Source: Cyclobacteriaceae bacterium (GTDB lineage: Bacteria; Bacteroidota; Bacteroidia; Cytophagales; Cyclobacteriaceae). From it: a stretch of 8,552 nt of DNA. Shown here piece by piece: positions 6,310 through 8,552 of this stretch. Where the stretch lies: NCBI GenBank assembly GCA_025455445.1, contig JALOMN010000076.1:1-8552 (forward strand), read 5' to 3'. A model generated the notes under the pieces. That model was not told the DNA's origin and did no database searches. It worked only from the letters and a program-made list of their open reading frames with translations. The position numbers and the translations under genes are program-made. Numbering within the stretch: the first letter of the stretch is position 1; the number at the start of each line of letters is the position of its first letter.

Positions 6310-7980
6310 ATGAACAGAATCATTCTACTGATAATCTTTGTTTTTAATGTCTTTTTGGGGCTGGCCCAAAGTACAAATGCTACGCTTAATGAAGATTATT
6401 ATCATTGGATCGACCGATATGAAATAAAATCCGGCAGCGTAGTGCCGGGATTATTTACTTCCATAAAGCCGTATAAACGAGATGTAATTGTAAATTATCT
6501 TGATACGCTGGCTAAAAAGGGAATGTTTGAGTCACGCGCAGACCAGTTTAACCAGGAGTTTCTATTAAACGACAGCTGGGAGTGGAGCCGAACCGAAAGC
6601 AGCGACAGCAAAAAGCCCTTTCTCAAACATTTATACCGCAAAAAATCAGATCTCGTGTATGTAGACATTCCCGAATTGGATTTGCATGTTAACCCGGTTT
6701 TGTATTTTAGTGGTGGTGCTGACAGCCGACTTGACTATTCAACTTTTATCAATACCCGTGGTGTAGAAATCCGGGGCATGATTGACCGAAAAGTTGGGTT
6801 CTATACATTTTTAGGTGAGAATCAATCGATCTTACCTTCTTACGTGGATGAGCAACTTTCACTCAACCCGGTAGTGCCACACGAAGGTTTCTGGAAAAAT
6901 TTTAAAGAGAATGGAGTAGATTTTTTTCAGGCCCGTGCTTATATCGATTTTAATATCAGCAAGCATATTTTTATGCAGTTTGGCAATGACCGCACCTTCA
7001 TTGGCAATGGTTATCGTTCATTGATATTTTCTGACTATTCGCCACCCACGCTATTCTTGCGCGCCAACGTAAAGGTTTGGAAAATCAACTATATGTATCA
7101 GTTAAACCGCATGGTGGCCGATACAAAGTCATCTAACCAATCTCGTTATCCTGAAAAGTTTATGGTATTTCATCATGCCAGCATCAACATTGGAAAGAAA
7201 TTCAATCTGGGCTTCTTTGAATCAGTGGTATTTAGTCCACAGGATTCTACCAATAACAACACGTTTGATCCAAGCTATTTAAATCCGGTTATTTTTTATC
7301 GTGCCATCGAGCAACAATATGGCAGTAGCGACAATGCATTGCTTGGTATGGATTTTAAGTGGAACGCACTTAAAGGTGTTTCGATTTATGGCCAGGCAGT
7401 ATTGGATGAATTTGTATTGGATGAAATTACCTCCGGTGACGGATGGTGGGCAAATAAATTCGCTTTGCAGGGAGGTATAAAATATATCGATGCCCTGGGC
7501 GTCTCTAATCTCGACTTACAATTGGAAACCAACATCGTGAGACCTTATACTTACTCTCATAACACACAATACGGAAGTTACAGCAATTACCGGCAGTCGC
7601 TGGCGCATCCGCTGGGTGCCAATTTTAATGAATTAGTAGCCATAGCACGCTATCAGCCATTTCCTCGATTGAACCTGATTGTAAAATCAGTAAATGCGCG
7701 CATTGGTCGCGATGGTCAAAATGAAAACTGGGGTGCTGATATTCTCAAAGGAAACCAAACCCGTGAGCAGGAATATGGAAATACGATTGCGCAGGGCCAA
7801 CTTAACAGTATTGCGTTTATTGATTTTACCGCATCCTACATGTTGAAACACAACTTCTTTATTGATGCGAAACAGATATTTCGCAAGAGTACTTCTGATC
7901 TGTCGTTTTATAATTCCAATACATCGGTGACTTCTGTAGCTTTGCGCTGGAATATCCCCCAGCGGCTTTATGACTTTTAA
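6310..7980 (+). CDS. Outer-membrane beta-barrel protein, Wzi-like capsule assembly family
   Basis: This 556-residue protein probably sits in the outer membrane. In E. coli, Wzi binds and organises capsular polysaccharide at the surface; Bacteroidota relatives are mostly uncharacterised. The start at 6310 gives a standard signal peptide, MNR followed by a hydrophobic core (4-18) and a likely cut after LGLA (16-19) before Q20. The frame is open back to an ATG at 6250, but that would add a second hydrophobic stretch ahead of the signal peptide. The region FGNDRTFIGNGYRSLIFSD (224-242) is the family-like conserved block, followed by alternating strands such as LFLRANVKVWKINYMYQL (248-265). The chain ends in RWNIPQRLYDF with a terminal phenylalanine, typical of barrel proteins. 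No good promoter was found in the 204-bp gap from the divergent L31 gene. The ABC exporter gene starts 9 nt after its stop codon. The family call is by recognition of motifs, not by search. Confidence 0.65.
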   Translation: MNRIILLIIFVFNVFLGLAQSTNATLNEDYYHWIDRYEIKSGSVVPGLFTSIKPYKRDVIVNYLDTLAKKGMFESRADQFNQEFLLNDSWEWSRTESSDSKKPFLKHLYRKKSDLVYVDIPELDLHVNPVLYFSGGADSRLDYSTFINTRGVEIRGMIDRKVGFYTFLGENQSILPSYVDEQLSLNPVVPHEGFWKNFKENGVDFFQARAYIDFNISKHIFMQFGNDRTFIGNGYRSLIFSDYSPPTLFLRANVKVWKINYMYQLNRMVADTKSSNQSRYPEKFMVFHHASINIGKKFNLGFFESVVFSPQDSTNNNTFDPSYLNPVIFYRAIEQQYGSSDNALLGMDFKWNALKGVSIYGQAVLDEFVLDEITSGDGWWANKFALQGGIKYIDALGVSNLDLQLETNIVRPYTYSHNTQYGSYSNYRQSLAHPLGANFNELVAIARYQPFPRLNLIVKSVNARIGRDGQNENWGADILKGNQTREQEYGNTIAQGQLNSIAFIDFTASYMLKHNFFIDAKQIFRKSTSDLSFYNSNTSVTSVALRWNIPQRLYDF

Positions 7981-7989
7981 TATTTTTTA

Positions 7990-8552
7990 ATGAAGACTTT
8001 TTTTAGAATTCTTTCCTACGCTCAAAAACTTAATTCACGGCTAGTCTTATTTTTTGGTTTTTCATTCCTCGGAATCATTTTCGGGGCATTCAATATTGTG
8101 CTTGTTATGCCCATGCTGAATACACTATTCAATAATACTGAAAAAGTTAAGGTTGCACCACCGTTGCCAGCGTTTGAATTAACCACTGACTATGTAGTAG
8201 GAGTATTTAATCATTATTTTCTGAATGTGGCAGTAGCAAAAGGATCGCTCAATGCCTTATTGTTTGTATGCGGGTTGATAGTAGTATGCGTGATATTAGC
8301 AAATATCTTCCGCTACCTGGAAAGGGTAATGGCTACCAAGATCCGTGTTGACCTGGTTCGAAATATCCGACTGGACATTTTTAAAAAGGTAACACTCCTG
8401 CACATTGGGTACTTCAATAATGAGCGTAAAGGCGATTTAATTTCTCGTTTTACCAACGATGTAAATGAAGTAGAAAGTGCAGTAATGAATAGTCTGAAAG
8501 CAGTAATGAAAGAACCCATTACTATAGCGGTGTATTTTTTCGTGCTTTTTAC
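7990..8552 (+). CDS. MsbA-like ABC exporter, N-terminal part (runs off the window)
   Basis: The frame opens at ATG 7990 and stays open for 187 residues to the window edge; the nucleotide-binding domain lies outside. The visible part is the membrane domain of a type IV (type I exporter) ABC transporter. TM1 is about 18-46, TM2 about 85-112, and a cluster around 175-187 begins TM3. The stretch between TM2 and TM3 holds the family signature: RVDLVRNIRLDIFKKV (119-134), IGYFNNERKGDLISRFTND (139-157). The external loop between TM1 and TM2 (about 47-84) is long. Relatives in Bacteroidota are often annotated as MsbA-like lipid A or drug exporters; without the rest, substrate is open. The 9-nt spacing after the Wzi-like gene indicates co-transcription, consistent with an envelope lipid or glycan substrate. 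Confidence 0.9.
   Translation, partial: MKTFFRILSYAQKLNSRLVLFFGFSFLGIIFGAFNIVLVMPMLNTLFNNTEKVKVAPPLPAFELTTDYVVGVFNHYFLNVAVAKGSLNALLFVCGLIVVCVILANIFRYLERVMATKIRVDLVRNIRLDIFKKVTLLHIGYFNNERKGDLISRFTNDVNEVESAVMNSLKAVMKEPITIAVYFFVLF

Noticed and set aside
8313..8519. 68-codon minus-strand open frame near the right edge
   Set aside because: It is antisense to the ABC exporter signature region, which is clearly coding on the plus strand.

Overview
The window looks like a chromosomal segment of a Bacteroidota bacterium, most likely order Cytophagales. The protein families are typical of that group: an alternative GlmU-like protein beginning with an ILFDNP block, a zinc-free L31, a lipoprotein cyclophilin with an inserted segment, a Wzi-type barrel and an MsbA-like exporter. 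Start codons are preceded by A-rich stretches rather than Shine-Dalgarno sites, and the one clear promoter matches the Bacteroidota TTG / TAnnTTTG pattern. Base composition is moderately AT-rich by eye (not calculated). The species cannot be named from this.

Left part (minus strand, read right to left from about 5653 to 132): GlmU-like nucleotidyltransferase/acetyltransferase, DNA polymerase III delta-prime (holB), periplasmic cyclophilin lipoprotein, RmlD-like SDR, and a sodium-dependent NSS transporter. Gaps are 27 nt, 50 nt, a 4-nt ATGA overlap and 73 nt, so at least the first four look like one operon. The transporter may be the last member or may have its own control; a 15-nt palindrome lies just upstream of it. 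A perfect 11-bp hairpin followed by a T run at the left edge is best read as the end of a plus-strand gene lying outside the window.

Middle (5654-6309): a self-contained transcription unit for ribosomal protein L31 type B (minus strand), with a near-ideal Bacteroidota promoter and a strong intrinsic terminator. The approximately 200-bp gaps on each side hold only these signals and a few short palindromes; no RNA gene was recognised.

Right part (plus strand, 6310 to the end): a Wzi-like outer-membrane barrel followed 9 nt later by the N-terminal part of an MsbA-like ABC exporter that runs off the window. The pair suggests envelope glycan or lipid export and display.

Most of this is housekeeping and envelope biology. 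I do not see a clear new system such as a defence island, mobile element or CRISPR array. The most notable points are an apparent in-frame internal deletion in the RmlD-like enzyme that removes the C-terminal substrate-binding segment, the cyclophilin domain split by about 80 residues, and the tight Wzi/ABC-exporter pairing.
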